From: Schumannella soli
GTDB lineage: Bacteria; Actinomycetota; Actinomycetes; Actinomycetales; Microbacteriaceae
Assembly: GCF_006517435.1 (NCBI RefSeq)
Contig: NZ_VHQG01000001.1
Coordinates: 299,385-363,384, forward strand
Direction: 5' to 3'
DNA length: 64,000 nucleotides
Shown here: in pieces, positions 35,329 through 41,943 of the stretch
How the letters are laid out: each line of letters opens with the position of its first letter
Numbering within the stretch: position 1 is the stretch's first letter
The notes under the pieces: generated by a model
Databases searched by the model: none
What the model saw: the letters and a program-made list of their open reading frames with translations, nothing else
What the model was told of the DNA's origin: nothing
Program-made: the position numbers and the translations under genes

Positions 35329-36618
35329 GTGAGCCTTCCCGCAGCCGTCGCGACGCCGGCGCTGCCCGACCCGCTCACCTGGGGCCTCGGCGCGCTCTTC
35401 GCCTTCCTCGACAACGGCGTCGGCCTCGGCTTCCATCTGCCGGGCGAGGGCGTCATCCTGCTGCTCTCCGCCGCGATCACCGACGTCGTGCCGGCGATCA
35501 TCATGTTCGTCGCGGTCACGATCGGCGCCTGCGCCGGCGACCACCTCGGCTACCTGCTCGGGCGTCGTCACGGCGCGGGCCTGCGCGATCGCCCGCTCGT
35601 GCGTCGACTCGGGCTGCGCAACTGGGACCGCGCGCTCGCCACCCTCGAGCGTCGCGGCGGTCTCGCGATCTACCTGACCCGACTCGTGCCGATCGTGCGC
35701 ACGCTGACGCCGCTCGCCGCCGGTGTGGCGCGGGTGCGCTACTCCACCTTCCTCGTCGCCTCGCTGCTCGGCGCCGCGACCTGGGCGCTCGTCTACGTCG
35801 GCGCCGGCTTCCTGCTGCGGGCCTCGCTGGATGCGGTGCGCGACGCGCTCGGCGACGGCGGCTACCTGGTGCTGGCCGGCATCGCGGCCGCCGCGGTGAT
35901 CGCACTGCTCGTGCGCGCGGTGCGCCGCACGCACGCGACCGCCGCGACCGTGATCGACGCGGTCGCCAGCGCGACCGCCCGGGCGAGCGCGCCGGTCGAG
36001 GCCGATGTGCCACGGGTGCCGCTGTTCACGCGCCTGTTCCGGCAGGACGAGTGGCGCACCTGGCCGAACCTGATCTCGCTCGTGCGCCTGCTGCTGCTGC
36101 CCGTGTTCCTCGTGCTGATCATCGTCGAGCAGTACTGGGCGGCGATCGTGCTGATCGCGATCGTCTTCAGCACCGACTGGGTCGACGGCTGGCTCGCCCG
36201 CCGCACCGGCACCGTCTCGGAGCTCGGCAAGTGGCTCGATCCGCTCGCCGACCGCTTCACCACCTTCGCCGTCGTGATGTCGCTCGCGGCCGGCGGTCTC
36301 ATCCCCTGGTCCGCGGTCGTGCTGCTCGTCGTGCCCGACCTGACCCTCGGCATCCTCAGCGTCACCGTGTTCGACGGCGACCCGAACCTGCCGGTCACCT
36401 GGACGGGCAAGATCCGCACCGCCCTGCTCTTCGTCGGGTTGCTCGCCGTCCTGCTCGGCACCGCGCTCGTCTCCTCGGGCGTCGCCGCGATCGGCGCCGC
36501 GATCATCGGCAGCGGCTTCGTGCTGTTCCTCTGCGGCGTCGTGGGCCACTACCTCGCGGCGGCGCAGTACGGCCGGGCGATGATCGTGCGCAAGACGGGC
36601 TGGGTGCACGCCGCCTGA
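35329..36618 (+). CDS. DedA (VTT) - CDP-alcohol phosphatidyltransferase fusion protein
   Basis: A 429-residue membrane protein made of two domains. Residues about 20-200 are DedA/SNARE-associated (F-H-L-PGEG, TIGACAGDHLGYLLGRR, TRLVPIVRTLTPLAAG), a family of lipid scramblases/flippases. Residues about 240-429 are a CDP-alcohol phosphatidyltransferase with every catalytic residue: D283, D286-G287, A290-R291, G300, D304 and D308. The fusion joins phospholipid synthesis with lipid translocation. GTG 6 nt after TACTCT (35317-35322), probably leaderless. The phospholipid made cannot be read from sequence. Confidence 0.9.
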   Translation: MSLPAAVATPALPDPLTWGLGALFAFLDNGVGLGFHLPGEGVILLLSAAITDVVPAIIMFVAVTIGACAGDHLGYLLGRRHGAGLRDRPLVRRLGLRNWDRALATLERRGGLAIYLTRLVPIVRTLTPLAAGVARVRYSTFLVASLLGAATWALVYVGAGFLLRASLDAVRDALGDGGYLVLAGIAAAAVIALLVRAVRRTHATAATVIDAVASATARASAPVEADVPRVPLFTRLFRQDEWRTWPNLISLVRLLLLPVFLVLIIVEQYWAAIVLIAIVFSTDWVDGWLARRTGTVSELGKWLDPLADRFTTFAVVMSLAAGGLIPWSAVVLLVVPDLTLGILSVTVFDGDPNLPVTWTGKIRTALLFVGLLAVLLGTALVSSGVAAIGAAIIGSGFVLFLCGVVGHYLAAAQYGRAMIVRKTGWVHAA

Positions 36619-36688
36619 CGCCCCGCTTCGGGTGGATGCCGGACCAAGCGGACACAGCGCGTCCGGTAGCTGTGCCAGGCTTGAGGGG

Positions 36689-37126
36689 ATGCCCCGCCCT
36701 ACCGCCCGCGTCCTGACCATGCTCGAGCTGCTGCAGTCGGCCCCGAAGCGCTCCGTCGGCGAGCTCGCCGCCGTGCTCGAGGTGGATGAGCGCACCGTCC
36801 GCCGCTACGCCGAGCACCTGCGCGAGCTCGGCGTTCCCGTCGAGACGGTGCGCGGACGCTACGGCGGGTACCGCATCGGCGAGGGCTTCGCGATGCCGCC
36901 GCTCATGCTGACCGACGAGGAGGCGCTCGCCGTCATGCTCGCGCTCGCGCTGGGCCGGCGGGCCGGCATCCTGCCCGAGCGGGATCGCGGCCTCGACTCC
37001 GCGACGGCGAAGGTCGAGCGCGCGCTGCCGACTCCGCTGCGCCGGCGCTTCGAGGGGCTCGTGGCGATGCCCTTCTTCGACGCGACCGCCGGCGGCGCGG
37101 CGAAGGGCGCCGACGCCGCGAGCTGA
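36689..37126 (+). CDS. YafY-like HTH regulator lacking the WYL domain
   Basis: A 145-residue protein. The N-terminal HTH (MLELLQSAPKRSVGELAAVLEVDERTVRRY in residues 11-40) and the RGRYGGYRIGEGFAMPPLMLT segment are those of YafY/PafC-type regulators, which continue into a ligand-binding WYL domain of about 150 residues. Here the protein stops shortly after the linker helix (ALPTPLRRRFEGL) with a Gly/Ala tail. The next gene is convergent, so no WYL fragment follows. Short forms of this type occur in actinobacteria, and it may be a functional DNA-binding subunit. ATG after GAGGGG. Confidence 0.8.
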   Translation: MPRPTARVLTMLELLQSAPKRSVGELAAVLEVDERTVRRYAEHLRELGVPVETVRGRYGGYRIGEGFAMPPLMLTDEEALAVMLALALGRRAGILPERDRGLDSATAKVERALPTPLRRRFEGLVAMPFFDATAGGAAKGADAAS

Positions 37127-37166
37127 GCGCGACATCCGGCCCGGCCGGATCGCGCGACCTCTCGGC

Positions 37167-37661
37167 TCAGCCCCGACTCGCGAGCCGCCCGTCGTAGGCC
37201 GCGCCGTTGTCGTCGACACGCGGCATGTTGGTCTCGGCCCAGTCACGCAGCGCGAGCAGCGCCGGCACGAGGGATGCCCCCAGCCGGGTGAGCCGATAGT
37301 GCACGCGCGGTGGGGTGGTCGGCTCGACCCGACGCGCGACGAGGCCGTCGCGTTCGAGCGATCGGAGTGACGCGGTCAGCATCTTCTGCGAGATGCCGGG
37401 GGCGCGACGGCGCAGCTCGGCGAAGCGCAGCTCGGCGAAGCCGGGCTCGGCGTCGCCGATCGGCGCGGCCGCATGCAGCGTCAGCACGAGCATGACCGAC
37501 CATTTCGACCCGACGCGATCAAGCAGATGACGGGTCGGGCAGGTGGCGTCGAAGAGGTCACCACGGTCGCCCCGCGCCGGCCGGACGGTCACCTCGGCGT
37601 GACCAGGTGACGGGAAGGTGCCGTCTTGTCGGCGTGCTGTGCGCTCTCCTACGGTGACCAT
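37167..37661 (-). CDS. HxlR-family transcriptional regulator
   Basis: A 164-residue regulator: CPTRHLLDRVGSKWSVMLVL opens the winged helix with the conserved cysteine and WS/V pattern, then FAELRRRAPGISQKMLTASL and GLVARRVEPTTPPRVHYRLT. The N-terminal 45 residues are extra. HxlR proteins often sense electrophiles through the first cysteine. I choose the ATG at 37661, behind a TATCGT -10 box; the upstream GTG overlaps the neighbouring gene. Divergent from the Asp-nucleophile hydrolase with 38 bp between, so it probably controls it. Confidence 0.88.
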   Translation of the reverse strand: MVTVGERTARRQDGTFPSPGHAEVTVRPARGDRGDLFDATCPTRHLLDRVGSKWSVMLVLTLHAAAPIGDAEPGFAELRFAELRRRAPGISQKMLTASLRSLERDGLVARRVEPTTPPRVHYRLTRLGASLVPALLALRDWAETNMPRVDDNGAAYDGRLASRG

Positions 37662-37668
37662 GTCACCG
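37652..37668. promoter_or_regulatory. Palindrome over the HxlR start codon
   Basis: CGGTGAC-CAT-GTCACCG: perfect 7-bp arms with the start codon of the HxlR gene at the centre. A -10 box TATCGT (complement of 37670-37675) lies beside it. More GTCACC/GGTGAC half-sites occur near 37589-37611 within the gene. Probable autoregulatory operator also reaching the divergent hydrolase promoter. Confidence 0.6.
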
Positions 37669-37699
37669 AACGATACTCGCAGTACTCGAGGAGCTGGAG

Positions 37700-38620
37700 A
37701 TGTCCGCATCTGATCGACCCGCCGCCACCCGTCATCCCGTCGTCACCGAGCGTACGAGGGCGGGGGCGACGACGCTGGCGTTCGACCGCATCCACGTCGA
37801 CGAGCCGGAGGGCGGCCCGGTTCTGCTGCTGCACGGCTTCCCGCACACGCGCGCCGTGTGGCACGACGTGTCGCACCAGCTCGCCGAGCTCGGACAGAGC
37901 TCGATCGCGGTCGACCTGCCGGGGCTCGGCGACAGTGATCCGCTGCCGGATCCGCCGACCGCGGACGCGGTGGCGGTCGAGCTGATCGCCCTCCTCGATC
38001 GGCTCGGGCTCGAGCGAGTCCACGTCGTCGGGCTCGACCTCGGCGTCGCAGCGGCTTTCGCGCTCGCTGCTCGGCATCCGGGTCGCGTGCACACCGTGAC
38101 GCTGACGGAGGGAGCGATCGGCGGCGTTCCGGGCGCCGAGCCGCTGCTCGGCACGGCGGAGCGGCCCGGCGGGCCCTGGTGGTTCGGCTTCCACCAGGCA
38201 CCGGGGCGGCTCGCGGAGCGGATCGTGGTCGGCTCGCAGGAGGAGTACGTGCGGTTCTTCCTCGGCATCGGCGCGCGACGGCTCTCGCCCGACCTCGCAA
38301 CGCGCATCGTCGCCGCGTATCGCGACCCGGCCCGGCTGTCGACGGCTTTCGACTACTACCGCGCGATGCCCGCAGATGCGGCGGCGAACGCCACGTGGAT
38401 GCGCGAGCACCGCCTCGCCGTGCCCGCGCTCGCGCTCGGCGGCGGCACGGTCGGCGGGCTCACCGCGGTGCAGCTGTACGGAGTCGCCGGGCGGGCCGAG
38501 GCCGTCAGCGTGGTGCAGCTCGACGACAGCGGACACATCACGCCCGTCGACCAGCCCGCCGCGGTCGCGCGAGCGATCGCGGCGCACGCCGCGCACGGAC
38601 AGGTCCGATCCGCCTCGTAA
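37700..38620 (+). CDS. Alpha/beta hydrolase with aspartate nucleophile (epoxide hydrolase/dehalogenase-like)
   Basis: A 306-residue alpha/beta hydrolase. The oxyanion motif HGFPHTRAVWHDV and the turn GLGDSDPL are typical of the epoxide hydrolase group. The nucleophile elbow is G-L-D-L-G with D113 instead of serine, and the catalytic histidine is H279 (DSGHITP). Asp nucleophiles are used by epoxide hydrolases and haloalkane dehalogenases, so esterase activity is unlikely. ATG after GGAGCTGGAG. Under likely control of the divergent HxlR regulator, followed by an NmrA-like reductase. Confidence 0.87.
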   Translation: MSASDRPAATRHPVVTERTRAGATTLAFDRIHVDEPEGGPVLLLHGFPHTRAVWHDVSHQLAELGQSSIAVDLPGLGDSDPLPDPPTADAVAVELIALLDRLGLERVHVVGLDLGVAAAFALAARHPGRVHTVTLTEGAIGGVPGAEPLLGTAERPGGPWWFGFHQAPGRLAERIVVGSQEEYVRFFLGIGARRLSPDLATRIVAAYRDPARLSTAFDYYRAMPADAAANATWMREHRLAVPALALGGGTVGGLTAVQLYGVAGRAEAVSVVQLDDSGHITPVDQPAAVARAIAAHAAHGQVRSAS

Positions 38621-38707
38621 CGGCCCCATCGACCGGTGCGGCACGAAAGGACTCGCCAAGATGCGGCGGATCGGCTGCGCGACGTCGGCATCCGGCAGAG
38701 TGGACGG

Positions 38708-39577
38708 GTGAGCCCGAGCGACCGCAGCGCATCCACCTCGTCCCTCCCCGAGCTGGCCGTGACCGGCGTGACCGGTCGCGTCGGCGGCATGGTCGCCCGC
38801 GAGCTCGCGGCCGACGGCATCCCCCTGCGGCTGCTCGCACGCCGACCGGAGGCGGCGCCGCAGCTCGACGACGCCACGGTGGTCGCGGCCGAGTACGCGG
38901 ACGACGACCGCGCCCGCACGGCTCTCGCCGGGGTCCGCACGCTCTTCCTCGTGTCGGGCGCCGAGAGCGCCGACCGGCTGGCGCAGCACTTCGCCGTGAT
39001 CGACGCGGCGGCGGCCGCCGGCGTCGAGCACGTCGTCTACACGTCGTTCTTCGGCGCGGCCGATGACGCCACCTTCACGCTCGCCCGCGACCACGCCGCG
39101 ACCGAGCGTCACCTGCAGGCCAGCGGGATGGCGCACACCTTCCTGCGCGACGACTTCTACCTCGACTTCTTCGCGCACCTGCCCGGCGACGACGGCGTGA
39201 TCCGCGGGCCGGCCGGGTCGGGGCGCGTCGCCGCGGTCGCGCAGGCGGACGTCGCCCGCACCGCGGCCGCGATCCTGCGCGATCCCGCGGCCCACGCGGG
39301 GGCGACCTACGACCTCACCGGGCCTGAGGCGCTGACGCTCGACGAGGTGGCGGGCATCCTGTCGGCGTCGACCGGGCGGGCGATCGCCTTCCACGACGAG
39401 ACGCTCGACGAGGCCTACGCCTCCCGTGCGAGCTACGGCGCACCCGACTGGCAGGTGGAGGCCTGGGTGTCGACCTACACGGCGATCGCCGCGGGCGAGC
39501 TCGACGGCGTCACGGATGCGGTCGAGCGGGTGACCGGACGCGCGCCGCTGAGCCTGCGCGAGCTGATGGCCGGCTGA
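38708..39577 (+). CDS. NmrA-like / QorB-like NAD(P)-binding reductase
   Basis: A 289-residue atypical short-chain dehydrogenase. The nucleotide motif is VTGVTGRVGGMVARELA (G-x-x-G-x-x-G), followed by a basic LLARRPEAAP indicating NADPH. Later segments include HVVYTSFFGAADDATF and TYDLTGPEALTLDEVAGIL, as in QorB-type quinone reductases. The typical YxxxK catalytic pair is absent, as in NmrA relatives. GTG at 38708 chosen because the fold begins soon after; upstream residues are basic and unlike the family. It may form one unit with the hydrolase 87 bp upstream. Confidence 0.82.
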   Translation: MSPSDRSASTSSLPELAVTGVTGRVGGMVARELAADGIPLRLLARRPEAAPQLDDATVVAAEYADDDRARTALAGVRTLFLVSGAESADRLAQHFAVIDAAAAAGVEHVVYTSFFGAADDATFTLARDHAATERHLQASGMAHTFLRDDFYLDFFAHLPGDDGVIRGPAGSGRVAAVAQADVARTAAAILRDPAAHAGATYDLTGPEALTLDEVAGILSASTGRAIAFHDETLDEAYASRASYGAPDWQVEAWVSTYTAIAAGELDGVTDAVERVTGRAPLSLRELMAG

Positions 39578-39608
39578 GCGGCTCGGCGCGACCTCCGCCG
39601 CGTCCGGG

Positions 39609-40120
39609 TCAGCTGCAGGTGTAGGTGACCCCGTCGCGCACGTGGGTGCCCGGGCCGAGGTCGGCGCAGGCCTGGAAGATACCGGCGAAGAGCGTGACGA
39701 ACAGGACGATCGCGACGATGTCGAGCACGAGGCGCACGATCGACACGATGATGCCCGCGGTCGCGAGTCTGCTGACGGCCCCCGCCTGCTTCGCCTGACG
39801 GCGGGCGACGATGCTGACGATGAGTCCGACGATCGAGAAGATGAACGCGAAGACGAAGCCGACGATCGCGATGATCTTCCACGACTCGGTCGCGCCGTAG
39901 GCGCGGGTCGTGACACGCACGCCGGGGGCGCCGCCGCCGAAGCCGATCGTGGTCGACGTCGAGGTGCCCGAGGCCCAGCCCGACGGCGGGGCGTCGTACT
40001 GGGGCGCGGAGTCAGGCGCGACGGCGTAGGGGTTGGCGGCGGTCGAGCGGGCGGGGCCGCCCGCGGAGTCGGGGACGTCGGCGGGGTGCTGGGGCTGCTG
40101 GCCGGCTCGGGCGTGGACAT
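39609..40120 (-). pseudogene. DUF4190-like membrane protein with an apparent frameshift in its N-terminal part
   Basis: The 3' part codes a 103-residue piece with two transmembrane helices and the SIVARRQAKQAG loop of DUF4190-type proteins, ending in a small Cys-containing tail. Its frame continues upstream in a good Pro/Tyr-rich coding stretch (STAANPYAVAPDSAPQYD) but has no start codon there. A different frame begins at ATG 40120 after AGAGGA with MSTPEPASSPSTPPTSP, exactly what such a protein needs. The frames join near 40055-40075 at a CCCC run if one base is restored. Either a sequencing/assembly indel or a real inactivating or programmed shift. Confidence 0.65.
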
Positions 40121-40216
40121 GGCATCCTCTCGTCGGAGATTCCTCAGCTCCATCGTGCCCGATCCGCGCGGCGGCGAGCCCGGCGGCGCGCGCGGAGGCC
40201 GTGCCAGCATGGACGC

Positions 40217-40618
40217 GTGACCGATGCGAACAGCGTGATCCCGGCCGACTTCCGCTCCCTGCTCGAGCAGCCGCTCTATGCGCACCTCGGAACCGTGCGC
40301 CCCGACGGCAGCGTGCAGGTCAACCCGATGTGGTTCCTCTTCGACGGCGAGCACCTGCGCTTCACGCACACGACGAAGCGCGGCAAGTTCCGCAACCTGC
40401 AGCAGAACCCGTCGATGGCGATCTCGGTCGTCGACCCCGAGAACCCGATCCGCTACCTCGAGGTGCGCGGGCGCCTCGTCGCGGTCGAACCCGACCCGAC
40501 CGGCGCGTTCTACGTCGAACTCTCGAAGCGGTACGGCATGGAGAGCCCCGCGCCGGCCGATTCGGCCGATCGCGTCGTGCTGGTGATGAGCGTCGAGAAG
40601 ACGACGAAGCAGGGCTGA
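40217..40618 (+). CDS. PPOX-class F420-dependent enzyme (pyridoxamine-phosphate-oxidase fold)
   Basis: A 133-residue split-barrel protein: AHLGTVRPDGSVQVNPMWF, FTHTTKRGKFRNLQQNP and YLEVRGRLVAVEPD are typical of actinobacterial F420-dependent PPOX enzymes (TIGR03618-like), which reduce quinones, biliverdin or other substrates using coenzyme F420, or bind flavin. Cofactor choice here is inferred from family resemblance. GTG start; no clear ribosome site, a CAGCAT box lies 6 nt upstream. Confidence 0.87.
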   Translation: MTDANSVIPADFRSLLEQPLYAHLGTVRPDGSVQVNPMWFLFDGEHLRFTHTTKRGKFRNLQQNPSMAISVVDPENPIRYLEVRGRLVAVEPDPTGAFYVELSKRYGMESPAPADSADRVVLVMSVEKTTKQG

Positions 40619-40642
40619 GGCGCAGGGCTTCGCGACGACGAC

Positions 40643-40675
40643 GAGGGGGTGGATGCGCGGCGCATCCACCCCCTC
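40643..40675. terminator. Bidirectional terminator between PPOX and OsmC genes
   Basis: Perfect 15-bp arms (GAGGGGGTGGATGCG at 40643-40657, complement at 40661-40675) with a 3-nt loop, between convergent genes. Confidence 0.85.
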
Positions 40676-40722
40676 GGTGTCTCGCCGGCGCGGGTCGCCG
40701 GCGGGGGCGCGAGCTGTCGGGG

Positions 40723-41166
40723 TCAGCTCACGAAGGTCGCGTTGAGCGTGATCTCGACGCCGGAGAGCGCCTTGCTGACCGGGCAGCCGGCCTTGGCGTC
40801 GTCGGCGGCCTTGAGGAAGGTGGCCTCGTCGATGCCCGAGACCTCGCCCTCGACGGTGAGCACGATGCCGGTGAGCTTGAAGCCGCCGTCGGACGAGTCG
40901 GGCCCGAGCGACACGTCGGCCTTCACGTCGAGCTGCTCGACCGTGCCGCCGGCGCCGCCGAGCAGGGCCGAGAACTGCATGGCGTAGCAGGCGGAGTGGG
41001 CGGCGGCGATGAGCTCTTCGGGGCTCGTGGTGCCGTCGGCGTCGTCGGCGGCGCGCTTCGGGAACGAGACATCGTAGGTGCCGACCTTCGAGCTGGTCAG
41101 CTCGACCTGGCCGCCGCCGGCCTCGAGCGAGCCGTTCCAGGCGGTGCGTGCGGTGCGCGTGGGCAT
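40723..41166 (-). CDS. OsmC-family peroxiredoxin
   Basis: A 147-residue OsmC/Ohr-fold enzyme that reduces organic hydroperoxides. The two redox cysteines are C60 (AAAHSACYAMQFSALL) and C128 (KAGCPVSKALSG), and GTTSPEELIAAAH is the family helix with the activating glutamate. The start TAWNGSLEAGGGQVEL matches OsmC rather than Ohr. It is divergent from a TetR regulator whose repeated operator covers its promoter. Confidence 0.92.
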   Translation of the reverse strand: MPTRTARTAWNGSLEAGGGQVELTSSKVGTYDVSFPKRAADDADGTTSPEELIAAAHSACYAMQFSALLGGAGGTVEQLDVKADVSLGPDSSDGGFKLTGIVLTVEGEVSGIDEATFLKAADDAKAGCPVSKALSGVEITLNATFVS

Positions 41167-41190
41167 GTGGTGCTCCTGACGATCGGGGGT

Positions 41191-41242
41191 TGAGAACGAG
41201 CGTTCTCACGTGCTGGCCACGCTAGCCGGAACGAGCGTTCTC
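41191..41242. promoter_or_regulatory. Twin TetR operators in the osmC-tetR intergenic region
   Basis: Two copies of GAACGAGCGTTCTC: the first lies in a perfect 8-bp-arm palindrome TGAGAACG-AG-CGTTCTCA (41191-41208), the second at 41229-41242. For osmC, TTGCGC (complement of 41243-41248) and TAGCGT (complement of 41219-41224) form a promoter with an 18-bp spacer; the second site sits between its boxes and the first lies downstream of the start. For the regulator, TACACT at 41250-41255 is 6 nt before its ATG. Confidence 0.8.
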
Positions 41243-41261
41243 GCGCAAGTACACTGGCCGC

Positions 41262-41894
41262 ATGAGCAGCGGATCGGCAGGTGCGGACACCCGCGACGGT
41301 GACGTCGAGGCGACCGCCGCATCCGCTCCGCGCGGCGAGGACGCGGCCCGTGAGCATGTCGTGCAGGTCGCCGACGCGCTCTACTACGCCCGCGGCGTGC
41401 AGGCCGTCGGCATGGACGACCTGCGCAGCGCCTCCGGCGTCTCGCTGCGCCGGCTCTACGGTCTCTTCCCGTCGAAGGAGTCGATCGTGCTCGAAGTGCT
41501 GCGTCGCCGCCACGAGCTGTGGACCTCGACGCTCGCCGCCGCCGTGAGCGCCGTCGCGGCCGAGGGTCCGCGCGCGCAGCTGCTCGCGACCTACGACTAC
41601 CTCGCGGTGTGGTTCGACGACGACGACTTCCGCGGCTGCGGCTTCATCAACACCTTCGGCGAGCTCGGCGCCGCCTCCCCCGCCGTCGCCGCGGCGGCGC
41701 GCGAGCACAAGGCCTCATTCCAGGCGTACATGGCTTCGCTGGTGGATGCGGCCGGCGGCAGCGCCGACCTCGCCGCGCAGCTCGCTATCCTCGCCGAGGG
41801 CGCGCAGACGACCGCGGCGATCGCCGGAACCGGCGAGGCGGCCGGGCAGGCGCGCCGTGCCGCCGCGACGCTCATCGACGCCGCGCTCGGCTGA
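41262..41894 (+). CDS. TetR-family repressor
   Basis: A 210-residue TetR regulator. After a disordered start of about 30 residues, the HTH reads ADALYYARGVQAVGMDDL, then ASGVSLRRLYGLFPSKESI. The ligand domain contains FDDDDFRGCGFINTFGELG, a segment common in TetR proteins next to OsmC or reductases; its cysteine could sense oxidants (inference). It probably represses osmC and itself through the twin palindromes. Likely leaderless ATG. Confidence 0.9.
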   Translation: MSSGSAGADTRDGDVEATAASAPRGEDAAREHVVQVADALYYARGVQAVGMDDLRSASGVSLRRLYGLFPSKESIVLEVLRRRHELWTSTLAAAVSAVAAEGPRAQLLATYDYLAVWFDDDDFRGCGFINTFGELGAASPAVAAAAREHKASFQAYMASLVDAAGGSADLAAQLAILAEGAQTTAAIAGTGEAAGQARRAAATLIDAALG

Positions 41895-41904
41895 GCGCCC
41901 GGCC

Positions 41905-41932
41905 CGGGTCACGCTGACGACGCGGTGACCCG
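41905..41932. terminator. Putative terminator between tetR and the GH92 gene
   Basis: 8-bp arms CGGGTCAC (41905-41912) and GTGACCCG (41925-41932) in the 49-bp gap between convergent genes. Confidence 0.5.
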
Positions 41933-41943
41933 AGCCGACCGGG

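Noticed and set aside
37649-41209. A 1186-codon open frame on the minus strand across the hydrolase to OsmC region
   Set aside because: Shadow of several real genes on both strands. Only its short piece after ATG 40120 looks real, and that is treated with the frameshifted membrane gene.
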